The notes under the pieces are model-generated. The model had not been told where the DNA came from. It was given only the letters and a program-made list of their open reading frames with translations, and did not search any database. This document shows, piece by piece, positions 56,967 through 64,000 of a stretch of 64,000 nt of DNA. Numbering within the stretch: the first letter of the stretch is position 1; each line of letters opens with the position of its first letter. The translations under genes and the position numbers were made by a program. This DNA comes from DATAEE01 sp963725145 (GTDB taxonomy: Bacteria > Acidobacteriota > Vicinamibacteria > Vicinamibacterales > 2-12-FULL-66-21), in assembly GCA_963725145.1 (NCBI GenBank), contig CAVRXL010000013.1:186001-250000 (forward strand), given 5' to 3'.

Positions 56967-59372
56967 ATGCGCTACAAACCCATTCTGCTCGCTGCTGCGC
57001 TCCTCGCGATCTGCCGCCCGGGACTGGCGCAGACGGCGCAACCGTCGCAACCGGCACAGCCGAAGCCCGCCGCTCCGGCGTCGCCGCTCGGTAACGGCAC
57101 CGTGGACGTCGGCGGCCGCTTCACGACCACCGACGGCGACGAGGCGCGCTACGAGCGGTATCGCGATGAGCGCGACGGCGTCTATTCGAGCTTCAGCTTC
57201 GGACGTCAGTCCGACTCCTATCTGTTCGACGCAACGGCGTCGCACGTCGGCTACCGCGACCAGCGGTACGCCGTCGACTATTTCAGCCGCGCGGTGAATT
57301 TCTCGTTCCGGTGGGATTCGCTGCCGCTCAATTACAGCTACATCGCGCTGACGCCCTTCCAGACCAACGGCAGCACGCTGACGCTCGACGACGCCGCGCA
57401 GCGCGCCGTCCAGGGACCGACCAACGCCACCAACGACGGCACCGCCGTCGGCGTGCCATGCGCGCCCGGTGCGCCGCCTGCCGCCTGCGGAAACCCGACA
57501 CAGGCCGCGCAGGCGAAGGCGAACCGGTCGACGTACAACAACCTGGCGACGCCATTCGACCTGCGGCAGCAGCGCGACACGGCCGTGTTCGGCCTGAACT
57601 ACGCGGCCTCGAAGGCCTTCGACATCGACGTGAAGTTCGCGTCGGCGATGAAGGACGGCCAGCAGCCCTGGGGCGCGTCGTTCGCGTTCAACACCGCCGA
57701 CGAGCTGCCGCAGCCGCTGGACACACGGACGAACGACCTGACGCTCGGGGCGTCCTGGACGAACCCGAAGGGTATGTTCCGCATCGGCTGGGACGGGTCG
57801 TGGTTCACGAACGATTTCCACAGCCTCGTATGGGACAACCCGATCCGGGTCACCGACTTCAACAACGGCCTCCGGCCGCCGAACGGTCCGTACGACCCGA
57901 ACGGCTACAGCAACGGCAACGGTCCGGCACAAGGTCGCATGGCGCTCGCGCCGGACAACTCGATGAACGTCGTGAGCGCGACGGGCCTGTACAAGCTGCC
58001 GGGTCGCAGCGCGCTCAACGGAACGCTCCAGTTCACGAATCAGCAGCAGGACGACGCGCTGATTCCCTGGACCATCAATCCGGTGATCGACACGCCGCTC
58101 GTGTGGGCGTCGTTTCCCCATCTGGCGCAGCTGCCGCGCGCGACGGCGCAGGCGGAGGCCCAGGGCGTGAACGCGCTCCTCAATTTCAGCTCGCGGCCGT
58201 TCCGGCGGACGAACATCACGGTGCGATATCGCTTCAACGAGCGCGACGTCCAGACCCCGACCTTCGACGCCACGGAGTACGTGCGCTTCGACGCCGTGCC
58301 CGAGGAGATCGAGGAGGGGCTGTCGCACCAGTTCGACTCGACGCGCCACGTCTTCGACGCCAACGCGTCGTTCTCTGTCGCGAGCTGGGCGGCGCTGCGC
58401 GCGGGTTACGGCCACGAGAGCGTCGAGCGCCACGGCCGTGGCTTCAGCAACACCGGTGAGAACATCTTCCGCGTTTCGTTTGACACGTTTGCGAACCAAC
58501 GCGTCTCGCTCCGCGCCGGCTTCGACGTGTCGCAGCGGCGCGGTGAAGGCTTCGTCGAGACCGGGATCGACTACGAGACGGGGCCGGGCGGCACGCAGCC
58601 GACGCTGCGCTACTTCGACGAGGCGGATCGCGACCGGGTGCGCGGATCGCTCCTCGTCAGCGTGATGCCCCGCGACAACGTCGACTTCTATGTGGTGTTC
58701 TCCGGAGGCAGCGACGAATACATGGCCGACGATTCGGTGCCCGTCGACCGTCCCGGCGAGTTGTTCGGGCTGCAGGACGCCGACGTGACCAGCTGGAACT
58801 TCGGGGTCAACTTCTATCCCACCGAGCGTGTGGCCTTCGGCGCCAACTATGGCCGCGAGACCTACGGCGCGCTGCAGCTGTCGCGGAACGCGAACCCCCC
58901 GCCCGATCCGACCTGGACCGATCCGAACCGGAACTGGACGCTCGACAACGACGAGCGCGTGAACACGTTCAATGTCTTCTTCGACCTGCTGCGTCTCGTT
59001 CAGAACACCGACATCCGCTTCGGCTACGACTACAACGACTCGGACAACGCGCTGGTGCACGGTGGACCGCGCATCGCCTCGCTGACGTCAGCAAACCAGT
59101 TCATACCGCTTCCCAACGTCGAGAACACGTGGCAACGGTTGAGGGCCGACGTCCAGTACTTCTTCTCGAATCGCACCGGCTTCGGGTTCGGCTACTACTT
59201 CGAAAAGCTCGACGTCGTCGACTTCAACACGCTCGACACGAACGGTCCGGTGGGCTTCACGCCGGAGACCGGCGATCCGCGAATCGACTGGCTCGGCGGC
59301 CTTGTCACCGGGTACGGGAACCGGCCGTACACGGGCCACAGCGTGTATCTTCGGCTGCTGTATCACTTCTGA
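56967..59372 (+). CDS. mtrB: MtrB/PioB-type outer-membrane beta-barrel
   Basis: An 801-residue outer-membrane protein with a signal peptide (cut near GLAQTAQ) and a Pro/Ala linker, then alternating amphipathic strands with polar loops to the C-terminus, which ends in aromatic LLYHF as barrels do. Long loops include NDGTAVGVPCAPGAP and PNGYSNGNGPAQGRM. It matches the decahaem-associated MtrB/PioB family in length and in layout. It sheaths the decahaem cytochrome so that electrons can cross the outer membrane. The N-terminal CxxC of Shewanella MtrB is not present. No outer surface MtrC-like cytochrome is encoded in the window. A strong GAGGAGG precedes the ATG. Confidence 0.9.
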   Translation: MRYKPILLAAALLAICRPGLAQTAQPSQPAQPKPAAPASPLGNGTVDVGGRFTTTDGDEARYERYRDERDGVYSSFSFGRQSDSYLFDATASHVGYRDQRYAVDYFSRAVNFSFRWDSLPLNYSYIALTPFQTNGSTLTLDDAAQRAVQGPTNATNDGTAVGVPCAPGAPPAACGNPTQAAQAKANRSTYNNLATPFDLRQQRDTAVFGLNYAASKAFDIDVKFASAMKDGQQPWGASFAFNTADELPQPLDTRTNDLTLGASWTNPKGMFRIGWDGSWFTNDFHSLVWDNPIRVTDFNNGLRPPNGPYDPNGYSNGNGPAQGRMALAPDNSMNVVSATGLYKLPGRSALNGTLQFTNQQQDDALIPWTINPVIDTPLVWASFPHLAQLPRATAQAEAQGVNALLNFSSRPFRRTNITVRYRFNERDVQTPTFDATEYVRFDAVPEEIEEGLSHQFDSTRHVFDANASFSVASWAALRAGYGHESVERHGRGFSNTGENIFRVSFDTFANQRVSLRAGFDVSQRRGEGFVETGIDYETGPGGTQPTLRYFDEADRDRVRGSLLVSVMPRDNVDFYVVFSGGSDEYMADDSVPVDRPGELFGLQDADVTSWNFGVNFYPTERVAFGANYGRETYGALQLSRNANPPPDPTWTDPNRNWTLDNDERVNTFNVFFDLLRLVQNTDIRFGYDYNDSDNALVHGGPRIASLTSANQFIPLPNVENTWQRLRADVQYFFSNRTGFGFGYYFEKLDVVDFNTLDTNGPVGFTPETGDPRIDWLGGLVTGYGNRPYTGHSVYLRLLYHF

Positions 59373-59384
59373 CTTGTTGAGCGT

Positions 59385-59408
59385 GTAGCCCGACCCTTCA
59401 GGGTCGTC
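59385..59408 (+). repeat. REP-type palindrome after mtrB
   Basis: A GTAG foot is followed by the stem GACCC/GGGTC around a TTCA loop, 13 bases after the mtrB stop and before the convergent ywiC-like gene. It may stop or protect transcripts. Confidence 0.6.
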
Positions 59409-59434
59409 AAAACCGCCTGCCATCCGGTCGGCGA

Positions 59435-60220
59435 TCAGCCGACGGGGAGGCCGGTCACGAGTATCAACGCGCCCGCCGCGGCCGCCGCGAGGAGCGTCCA
59501 GCCGACCGTCCGGAGCCGGGTGGCTTTCGGCGAGAACAGGACCAGCCAGGACGCCACGGCCAGGCCGGGCGCCGACGCGAGCAAGGCCGTCCAGGGCATG
59601 AGTCCCCGCGCCGCGATGGCCGCGAGGCCGACACCCGCCGCGATGGCTAACAGCAGTACCGCGACGCGGCTCGAGTGAGCCGCTCGCGGGTCCCCGCCGC
59701 CGCGTGCGGCGAGGACCAGCGAACGCACGGCGAGTGTTCCAGCGACAAAGACCAGGGCGAAGACGCTCGCAACGACGAAAGCCGTCCTGGTTGTCGCGCC
59801 TGCTGCGAGGCAGACGGGAACCGCTGCGAACGAGAAGATGAGCGCCACGGCGATCTCCGCGACCGCGCTCTTGTCGCGCTTCCCCTGAATCGTGGCGGCC
59901 AGGATCGCCGCCGGCGCGAGCGGCAGCATCAGCGACCATCGAACAGCAGGCGGCATCAGCCACAACGCTGCGAAGCCCGTCGCCGCCGTCGTCGCAACCG
60001 TGACGGCCAGCCACAGCGCCGCTCGTGACCGGTTGTCGCGCGCCGCGCGCGCGCCGCGCCTGCCGAGGAGCACCAGTAGCGGCTCATGCGACAGGAACCC
60101 CGTCACCACCGCGAGCGTCACGAGGAAAGCCGGTGTCGTCAGTCCCGCGACGGCCAACGACGTCACGAGCGGAAACGCCATCTGGCCGTACGCGCCGTGT
60201 TCTGTCGGAAAAAGTCGCAT
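59435..60220 (-). CDS. YwiC-like family membrane protein
   Basis: A 261-residue integral membrane protein with eight or nine helices. The N-terminal signature is F-P-T-E-H-G-A-Y-G-Q-M-A-F-P-L, followed by a helix-loop with FLSHEPLLVLLGRRG. This EHGAY motif defines the YwiC-like family, whose members often lie near respiratory genes; its function is not established (prenyltransferase-like folds have been suggested). It starts one base before the ZIP gene end, in the same direction, so the two are co-transcribed. Confidence 0.8.
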   Translation of the reverse strand: MRLFPTEHGAYGQMAFPLVTSLAVAGLTTPAFLVTLAVVTGFLSHEPLLVLLGRRGARAARDNRSRAALWLAVTVATTAATGFAALWLMPPAVRWSLMLPLAPAAILAATIQGKRDKSAVAEIAVALIFSFAAVPVCLAAGATTRTAFVVASVFALVFVAGTLAVRSLVLAARGGGDPRAAHSSRVAVLLLAIAAGVGLAAIAARGLMPWTALLASAPGLAVASWLVLFSPKATRLRTVGWTLLAAAAAGALILVTGLPVG

Positions 60221-60979
60221 TCAGAAGGCTGTGTCGAGCGCCATCATGATCGTGAACCCGCCGAGGAACCCGAGCGTCGCCACATCGGACGTGCCGCTGC
60301 GGACGGTCTCCGGGATCAGCTCCTCGACGACGACGTAGAGCATCGCGCCGGCGGCGAACGCCATCGCGTATGGGAGCGCGGGACGCACCGCGAGGACCAG
60401 GGCCGCGCCGAGGACGCCCGCGAAGGGTTCGACGACGGCCGAGAGCTGTCCGTACCACAGCGCCCGCCAGCGGTTCATCCCCTCGCGCCTGAGCGGGAGC
60501 GCGATCGCGAGCCCCTCGGGGATGTTCTGCAGGCCGATGCCGATCGCGAGCGCGGTCGCCGCGCTCGCGTCGCCGCCGCCGAAGCTCACGCCGATGGCGA
60601 GTCCCTCCGGGAAGTTGTGCAGCGTGATCGCGAACATCAGGAGCGCCGACCGCCGCCATTGGGTACGAGGCCCCTCCGCGCGGGCCTCATCGGGGAACTC
60701 GGGGTGAAGGTGAGGGAGGAGCTGATCGGCGAAGTAGAGGAACGCGCCGCCGAGCAGCAGCCCCGTCACCGCCGGGAACGTCCCGCCGCGCTCGATTGCC
60801 GGAACGAGCAGTGACCAGCAGGACGCGGCGACCATGATCCCGCCTGCCGCACCCATGATCGCGTCCATGACGCGGCGCGGCGCGGATCGAAAGAAGAGCA
60901 CGGGCAAGGTGCCGATCGCCGTGAGCAGCCACGTGCCGGTCGTCGCGATGAGCGCCTGGAGGATCGGGCTCAGACGCAC
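60221..60979 (-). CDS. ZIP family metal transporter (ZupT-like)
   Basis: A 252-residue transporter with eight helices. The metal-binding helices carry H-N-F-P-E-G (ITLHNFPEGLAIG) and Q-N-I-P-E-G (GLQNIPEGLAIAL), the signature of bacterial ZIP proteins; a short HLHPEFPDE loop may bind metal too. It would import Zn2+, Fe2+ or Mn2+. With the VIT-type exporter and the nickel permease it is the third metal transporter in this window. The ribosome binding site is weak. Confidence 0.9.
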   Translation of the reverse strand: MRLSPILQALIATTGTWLLTAIGTLPVLFFRSAPRRVMDAIMGAAGGIMVAASCWSLLVPAIERGGTFPAVTGLLLGGAFLYFADQLLPHLHPEFPDEARAEGPRTQWRRSALLMFAITLHNFPEGLAIGVSFGGGDASAATALAIGIGLQNIPEGLAIALPLRREGMNRWRALWYGQLSAVVEPFAGVLGAALVLAVRPALPYAMAFAAGAMLYVVVEELIPETVRSGTSDVATLGFLGGFTIMMALDTAF

Positions 60980-61066
60980 CTTGCCTGCGAGCGGCCGATC
61001 GGCCTAGGATCCCGCCACTCATCACGATTGATCAGTCCGGTTGTCCCGCAGCACTTGGAGGTGCGC

Positions 61067-61627
61067 ATGGTGCCTGTGATGTCGCTGTGGATCCCCATTC
61101 TGCTTTCGGCGGTCTTCGTCTTCGTGGCGAGCTCCATCATACATATGGCGCTGCCGATCCATCGGAACGACTTCCGCAAAATCCCGAAGGAAGACGAGTT
61201 CATGGAGGCCCTCCGCCGCCTTGCCGTCTCACCGGGCGACTATCTGGTTCCGCATCCCGGCTCGCGCGAGGGGATGAAGAGCCCGGAGTTCGTCGAGAAG
61301 ATGAAGAAGGGTCCCGCCGGCGTCCTGACCGTGTATCCACCGGGACCGCCGTCCATGGGAACGAGCCTGCTCCTCTGGTTCATCTACTGCATCGCCATCA
61401 GCGTGATCGCCGCGTACATCGCCGGCCGCGCGCTCGGACCCGGCTCCGAGTACCTGGCGGTCTTCCGGTTCGCCGGCACGACGGCGTTTGTCGGCTACGC
61501 GCTCGCGCTGCCGCAGAACTCGATCTGGTACAAGCGCAACTGGGGGGCCACCATCAGGTCGATGGCTGATGGTCTTGTGTACGGTCTTCTGACGGCTGGG
61601 GCGTTCGGCTGGCTCTGGCCGCGCTAG
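61067..61627 (+). CDS. Hypothetical membrane protein with conserved HMALPIHRND segment
   Basis: A 186-residue membrane protein. A first helix (residues 8-28) is followed by a soluble segment with IIHMALPIHRNDFRKIPKED and a Pro-rich stretch (GVLTVYPPGPPSMGTS), then three more helices to the end. I recall similar unnamed proteins in Acidobacteriota-type genomes, but no function. A strong CTTGGAGG precedes the ATG at 61067. Its end overlaps the hemY end by 74 bases on the other strand. Confidence 0.7.
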   Translation: MVPVMSLWIPILLSAVFVFVASSIIHMALPIHRNDFRKIPKEDEFMEALRRLAVSPGDYLVPHPGSREGMKSPEFVEKMKKGPAGVLTVYPPGPPSMGTSLLLWFIYCIAISVIAAYIAGRALGPGSEYLAVFRFAGTTAFVGYALALPQNSIWYKRNWGATIRSMADGLVYGLLTAGAFGWLWPR

Positions 61628-63026
61628 GCGCGCCCCGCAGGCGCGCGATGACCCGATCCGCCAGCGGGCCCGCGTCGGCGATACACGAGTTGATGGCCGG
61701 CCCGCGATAGGAATTGCCGGCGAGATAGAGCCCCGGGATCTTCGCCAGGCGTTCCTCGATCCGCGCGAGCCGATCGAGGTGACCGATCGTGTACTGCGGA
61801 ATCCCGACGCGGTGCCGGACGATCTTGACGAAGTCCGGCGGCCGCGTGAGCCCCATCGTCTGCGTCAAATCCGACCGCACGAGGTTGAGCACCTCAGCGT
61901 CCGGCAGATTCAGAGCGCCCCGATCGCGGGCGCCTCCCAGCATCGCACGAATCAGCACGGCGCCGCCCGGCGCGCGGTTTGGATAAATACTCGAGTCCCA
62001 GAGGACGCCGAGCACGCGCGGGCCCTGCCCCCGCGGGATCAGGAAGCCAAAGCCGTCGAGCGCACCCCGCTCGCGCTCGACGCCCGCCGCATCGTACCCG
62101 AGGCACACGACCACGATGGGCGCGGTTTCAATGTCGGCCAGTTGCAGCGCCAACGCTTCATCGAGGGATGCGATCAGAACCGCGCTGTGAAACGCCGGGC
62201 CGGCGAGCACGACGGCGTCGGCTGGACCGCCCTCCTGGTCGCGGACCGACAGGTGGAGCCGACCGTGCGAGAAGTCGAGCTGTGTGACCGGAGCGTTCAG
62301 CCGCACGGATCCGCCGAGCGAGGCTACGAGCGCGCGTGGGAGCTCCTCGATTCCCTCCCGAAATGACGTCAGCGTGCCCACCGGCGATCCGAGGGCCTCG
62401 CGGCCGTTACGGCGCTCGCGCCGCTTGCTCCATTGCTTGGCGATGAGCGCTCTGACGAGGCCGCCGTACTCGGTTTCCATGTCCCACATTTTTGGAAAAC
62501 AGGCCCTCAGCGACAGGCGCCGGGCGTCGCCAGCGAAAATGCCGGACACCATCGAATCGATCATGACCTCGGCCGCCTCGCGGCCGATGCGCCGCGCCGC
62601 GAACTCATGGATGGTCTCGTCGCCAGGCGGCCGCGGCCGTGCGAACGGCTCTCCCATGACGCGCAGCCGGCCACGCCAGGACAAGAGATGTGAACGCGCG
62701 AATGCCAGCGGATCGCCGGGAACGGGGTGGAGTCGCCCGTCGCGGAAGATGTACCGGCGGCGGGCCGCGTCGTTGCTGCGAAGCACTCGAGGTTCGAGCC
62801 CGGTGGTTCGAACCAGGTCGAGTGTGGGAGCTGAATTGTCGAGAAACCCGTTGGCGGCCCACTCGCAGAGGAAACCGTCGGTCCGTTCGGATCGCAGGTT
62901 CCCGCCGCAGCGATGGCTCTTCTCGTACACGACGATCTCGATCTCGCCCGGGGCGCTGCCGGAGCGCAGCGCGTGCGCCACGGCGAGCCCCGCGATGCCG
63001 CCGCCGACGATCGCCACCCGCTTCAT
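61554..63026 (-). CDS. hemY: Oxygen-dependent type protoporphyrinogen/coproporphyrinogen oxidase
   Basis: A 490-residue flavoprotein of the HemY/PPOX family in haem synthesis. The FAD motif GGGIAGLAVAHALR (residues 8-21) and GGNLRSERTDGFLCEWAANGF are typical, as is the C-terminal GLYLAGNSYRGPAINSCIADA for FAD binding. The ATG at 63026 overlaps the stop of hemH (ATGA). Either proto- or coproporphyrinogen could be the substrate; this depends on whether the pathway ends with HemH acting on protoporphyrin or coproporphyrin. The last 25 residues run over the end of the convergent gene and look unstructured. Confidence 0.92.
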   Translation of the reverse strand: MKRVAIVGGGIAGLAVAHALRSGSAPGEIEIVVYEKSHRCGGNLRSERTDGFLCEWAANGFLDNSAPTLDLVRTTGLEPRVLRSNDAARRRYIFRDGRLHPVPGDPLAFARSHLLSWRGRLRVMGEPFARPRPPGDETIHEFAARRIGREAAEVMIDSMVSGIFAGDARRLSLRACFPKMWDMETEYGGLVRALIAKQWSKRRERRNGREALGSPVGTLTSFREGIEELPRALVASLGGSVRLNAPVTQLDFSHGRLHLSVRDQEGGPADAVVLAGPAFHSAVLIASLDEALALQLADIETAPIVVVCLGYDAAGVERERGALDGFGFLIPRGQGPRVLGVLWDSSIYPNRAPGGAVLIRAMLGGARDRGALNLPDAEVLNLVRSDLTQTMGLTRPPDFVKIVRHRVGIPQYTIGHLDRLARIEERLAKIPGLYLAGNSYRGPAINSCIADAGPLADRVIARLRGAPSAARASRTPQPSEDRTQDHQPST

Positions 63027-64000
63027 GCGGCCGTCCGCCAGACGTCGCCCTGGTGTTCCAGCGCGCGGAGCGTGTCGAGGTGCCGGACGACGAGGCGGCG
63101 CAGCGCTTCGATGAACACCGGATGGGTGTTCAGCGCGCGCGGGCGGTGGTACTCGACGATCCCGGCGCGGCTCGCGGCTTCGGCGAAGAGGATGTCGACC
63201 TCGTAGAGCGTCTCGATGTGATCCGATACGAACGACAGCGGCACGACGAGCAGGTCTCTGACGCCCTCGGCGGCTAGCTCCCGGATGACCTCCCCGGTGC
63301 CAGGGCCGATCCACTTCACGGGTCCGGTGCGGGATTGGAACGCCAGGCAGTGACGGTTCGGGAGCGCCAGACGATCGAGGAGGCCGCGGCGGGTCTGCTC
63401 GATCTGCCAGAGGTACGGGTCGCCGCGGTCGACGAACCGCTGCGGCAGCCCGTGCGCGCTGAAGAGAATCACTGCGCGAGCCCGGCTGGACGGAGGCATC
63501 GCGTCGAACGCCTGACGGATCGTGTCGGCGAAGGCGTCCAGATACAGACGGTTGTCGGCGTAGCTCGTGATGTGCGTGACGTCGAACGCGCTGCCGTATC
63601 CGCCGAGTGCGCGCTCGAAATCGGCACGGGAGGAGCCCGTCGTCGCCTGCGACCAGTGCGGGTAGAGCGGCAGCGTCACGACCCGCCGGATGTCATGCGC
63701 CGCCAGATCGGCCAGCGCGTCGGCGGCGAACGGCGGCGTATAGCGCATCGCGACCGTGACATGGAACGGGCCGTGGACGGAGCCGCCAGCGTTCAACGCT
63801 CTCTGGAGCGCGGTGGCCTGATTCCGCGTCAGGCGAAGCTGCGGGGAGCCGCCGCCGATCGCTGCGTAGTTCCGGCGCACGGCCGGCAGCCGCGCGCGGG
63901 TGAGCGCGCGCGCGAAGAGCGGCTGGATCAGCCGGCCGAGCGGCAGCTCGATGATGCTGCGATCGGAAAAAAGGTTCACGAGGAACGGCTGGATGTCCTC
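63023..64000 (-). CDS. hemH: Ferrochelatase HemH (5' partial)
   Basis: Ferrochelatase inserts Fe2+ into the porphyrin ring, the last step that supplies haem for the cytochromes of this window. 325 codons are visible and the gene continues past the window end; the frame is open at 64000 (EDIQPFLVNLFSDRSII, the usual early motif). The catalytic His is in LFSAHGLPQRFVDRGDPY, and the second conserved region is P-L-S-F-V-S-D-H-I-E-T-L-Y-E-V-D. No C-terminal Fe-S cysteines are seen. It overlaps hemY, and the two form a hemH-hemY operon. Confidence 0.95.
   Translation of the reverse strand, partial: EDIQPFLVNLFSDRSIIELPLGRLIQPLFARALTRARLPAVRRNYAAIGGGSPQLRLTRNQATALQRALNAGGSVHGPFHVTVAMRYTPPFAADALADLAAHDIRRVVTLPLYPHWSQATTGSSRADFERALGGYGSAFDVTHITSYADNRLYLDAFADTIRQAFDAMPPSSRARAVILFSAHGLPQRFVDRGDPYLWQIEQTRRGLLDRLALPNRHCLAFQSRTGPVKWIGPGTGEVIRELAAEGVRDLLVVPLSFVSDHIETLYEVDILFAEAASRAGIVEYHRPRALNTHPVFIEALRRLVVRHLDTLRALEHQGDVWRTAA

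Noticed and set aside
55710..59060. A 1116-codon open frame antisense to the decahaem and barrel genes
   Set aside because: It is Arg/Val/Glu-rich with no motifs and mirrors well-supported genes. High GC content makes such shadow frames common.

Overview
This is a 64 kb stretch of GC-rich bacterial chromosome devoted almost entirely to redox chemistry. The organism is Gram-negative: there is an outer-membrane beta-barrel and Tat-exported and periplasmic c-type cytochromes. The mix of a fused CcmF-CcmH, ba3-type oxidase, YwiC-like and CcmD-family genes and dispersed REP-type palindromes suggests an Acidobacteriota-like lineage (perhaps Vicinamibacteria). That placement is an inference from gene content, not a search result.

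Layout. 1-4314: end of a cytochrome c maturation operon (ccmE with a CxxxY haem site, fused ccmF-ccmH, a CcmI-like gene, ccmC, ccmD). 4318-6045: a small membrane protein and a beta-lactamase-fold esterase. 6180-20735: a membrane-linked uptake [NiFe]-hydrogenase (hybO-A-B-C-D) with hypF-C-D-E, a crotonase gene flanked by REP elements, hypA-B, a nickel permease and an unusual radical SAM protein. 20750-29013: accessory genes, including a Crp/Fnr regulator, a secreted PKD/FN3 protein, an aspartyl protease-like protein, SDR and AKR enzymes, a ferritin-like protein and a NosL-like lipoprotein. 29229-33545: monohaem, tetrahaem and nonahaem cytochromes with a Rieske protein and cytochrome b. 33864-41468 (minus): an operon of pyruvate:ferredoxin oxidoreductase, VIT-type transporter, Cys-rich membrane protein, Rieske protein, tetrahaem cytochrome, ferredoxin-type subunit and NrfD. 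41959-45978: a second cytochrome operon (1, 11 and 6 haems plus cytochrome b). 46027-49943: regulatory and exported genes, including a sigma54 activator. 50016-52958: a decayed Mla-type ATPase and malic enzyme. 53007-55675: a monohaem cytochrome and a ba3-type oxidase. 55926-59372: a decahaem cytochrome plus MtrB/PioB-type barrel. 59435-64000: YwiC-like, ZIP, a membrane protein, and hemY-hemH.

How it fits together. Hydrogen and pyruvate would feed electrons into the quinone and ferredoxin pools; two or three quinol:cytochrome c modules pass them to periplasmic multihaem cytochromes; from there they can go to oxygen (ba3 oxidase) or across the outer membrane (decahaem cytochrome/barrel conduit). 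I count 51 c-type haem sites in ten proteins, and the ccm and hem genes at either end supply the haem machinery.

The most striking signal is regulatory. At least eleven transcription units have a -24/-12 (sigma54) promoter-like sequence, and most have a 16-bp palindrome of the form YGCCGG-N4-CCGGCA close by. A sigma54 activator with no sensor domain is encoded at 46406-47494 and is itself behind such a promoter. This looks like a local sigma54 regulon tying hydrogenase, PFOR and multihaem cytochromes together.

Caution: about 15 single-base frameshifts break otherwise intact conserved genes (ccmC, hybA, hybB, hybC, hypF, hypC, a cytochrome, nifJ, the VIT gene, coxB). Their number and the clean continuation of homology in another frame point to sequencing or assembly indels, not to real decay.
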